64,000 bases of DNA from Endozoicomonas sp965196975 (GTDB taxonomy: Bacteria; Pseudomonadota; Gammaproteobacteria; Pseudomonadales; Endozoicomonadaceae): contig NZ_OZ239981.1 of assembly GCF_965196975.1 (NCBI RefSeq), positions 5,580,001 through 5,644,000 of the forward strand. The letters are read 5' to 3'. Both the position numbers and the translations under genes were made by a program. The notes beneath the pieces were generated by a model. That model was not told the DNA's origin and ran no database searches. It saw only the letters and a program-made list of their open reading frames with translations. Below, piece after piece: positions 63,450-64,000 of the stretch. Position 1 is the first letter of the stretch, and every line of letters starts with the position of its first letter.

Positions 63450-64000
63450 ATGACTGTAGAAAACACCAAGGCAGAAGATCAGGTCGAGAAGCCTGAAGCC
63501 ACTGAGGCTGAAAGCTCTGCAGATGTTGAAGCAGCCGTCGTTGACCCTATTCTGGAGGAAGCTCCGGAAATTGAAGAACAGGCCATCGACGATACCGCCA
63601 GATGTATTGAAGAACTCGAAGAGCAGCTTGCTCAGTCCAAGGATCAGACTCTGCGTGCCCATGCCGAAGCCATGAACACCAAGCGACGCGCAGAGCAGGA
63701 CGTCGAGAAAGCGCACAAATTCGCACTGGAGAAGTTCGTCAATGAACTGATTCCTGTGGTCGACAGTCTGGAAAAAGGCATTGAGAGCGCAGAACAGGGT
63801 GAAGGTCAGCATGAGACCATGCTCGAAGGCATGCGCCTGACCCACAAACAGCTGCTGGATGCCCTGGCAAAATTCAATGTTGAGCAGGTTAACCCTGAAG
63901 GTCAGCCGTTCGACCCGAATTTCCATCAGGCCATCTCCATGGTGCCAAACCCAGACATGGAGCCAAACACCGTGATGAACGTCTTCCAGAAGGGCTACAC
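63450..64000 (+). CDS. grpE: Co-chaperone GrpE, 3' end outside window
   Basis: Starts MTVENTKAEDQVEKPEATEA; 183 residues present. An acidic N-terminus of about 55 residues, then the long GrpE helix (LAQSKDQTLRAHAEAMNTKRRAEQDV) and NELIPVVDSLEKGIE, FNVEQVNPEGQPFDPNFHQAISMV. Nucleotide exchange factor for DnaK. Under a sigma-32-type promoter. Confidence 0.97.
   Translation, partial: MTVENTKAEDQVEKPEATEAESSADVEAAVVDPILEEAPEIEEQAIDDTARCIEELEEQLAQSKDQTLRAHAEAMNTKRRAEQDVEKAHKFALEKFVNELIPVVDSLEKGIESAEQGEGQHETMLEGMRLTHKQLLDALAKFNVEQVNPEGQPFDPNFHQAISMVPNPDMEPNTVMNVFQKGY

Noticed and set aside
1..64000. CRISPR arrays, rRNA and tRNA genes
   Set aside because: No regularly spaced repeats and no tRNA or rRNA signatures other than tmRNA.

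Overview
The window is chromosomal DNA of a gammaproteobacterium. The gene orders ribD-ribBA-nusB-thiL-pgpA, dxs-ispA-xseB and ssrA/smpB-ratA-rnfH-bamE-fur-recN-grpE, together with the Fur, LexA and sigma-32 type sites, point to that class. The load of insertion sequences, a GH18 chitinase, an RTX-type surface protein and a eukaryote-like inositol-polyphosphate-kinase homologue suggest a host-associated marine lineage such as Endozoicomonas (Oceanospirillales). The genus is inference only.

Layout. 1-5.5 kb: partial argD/astC-type aminotransferase and a two-gene RND efflux operon. 5.8-16.7 kb is an IS-scarred zone. An ISKra4-type element cuts off the 3' end of a large RTX/cadherin-like gene. 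One IS66 copy replaces the last codon of a hugZ-like gene and a second splits a 435-codon membrane/secreted protein gene. 16.9-23.3 kb: riboflavin/housekeeping cluster (ribD, ribBA, nusB, thiL, pgpA, an aspartic protease, ribA). In the slot between ribBA and nusB there is a decayed C-terminal remnant of ribH, and ribE is missing from the cluster. 23.4-26.7 kb: dxs, ispA, xseB (isoprenoid precursor synthesis). 26.8-34.2 kb: a small GspE-N-like protein, two AGCS symporters, a methyltransferase-like protein, a CaCA antiporter and a ProQ/FinO protein.

34.4-51.8 kb is mostly accessory: a second, intact ISKra4-type copy with perfect 8-bp target duplication, unknown proteins, a metallo-hydrolase lipoprotein, a response regulator, a cold-shock protein, the IPK-like kinase, an IS701/IS4-like element, rlmF, a crotonase, a Qnr-like pentapeptide protein, a modular chitinase, a trmK-like methyltransferase and a third IS66 copy inactivated by one nonsense change. 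51.9-56.2 kb: a PLD-nuclease/SF2-helicase/DUF3427 protein facing a NUDIX hydrolase (possible repair or defence pair). 56.2-64 kb: ssrA, smpB, a 278-bp nested-palindrome element, an NSS transporter, then ratA-rnfH, bamE, fur, recN (SOS box) and grpE (heat-shock promoter).

The best leads are the IPK-like kinase, the ribH relic with a perfect palindrome at its breakpoint, the helicase/NUDIX pair, the nested-palindrome repeat and the IS66 insertions, which can be reconstructed to the base.
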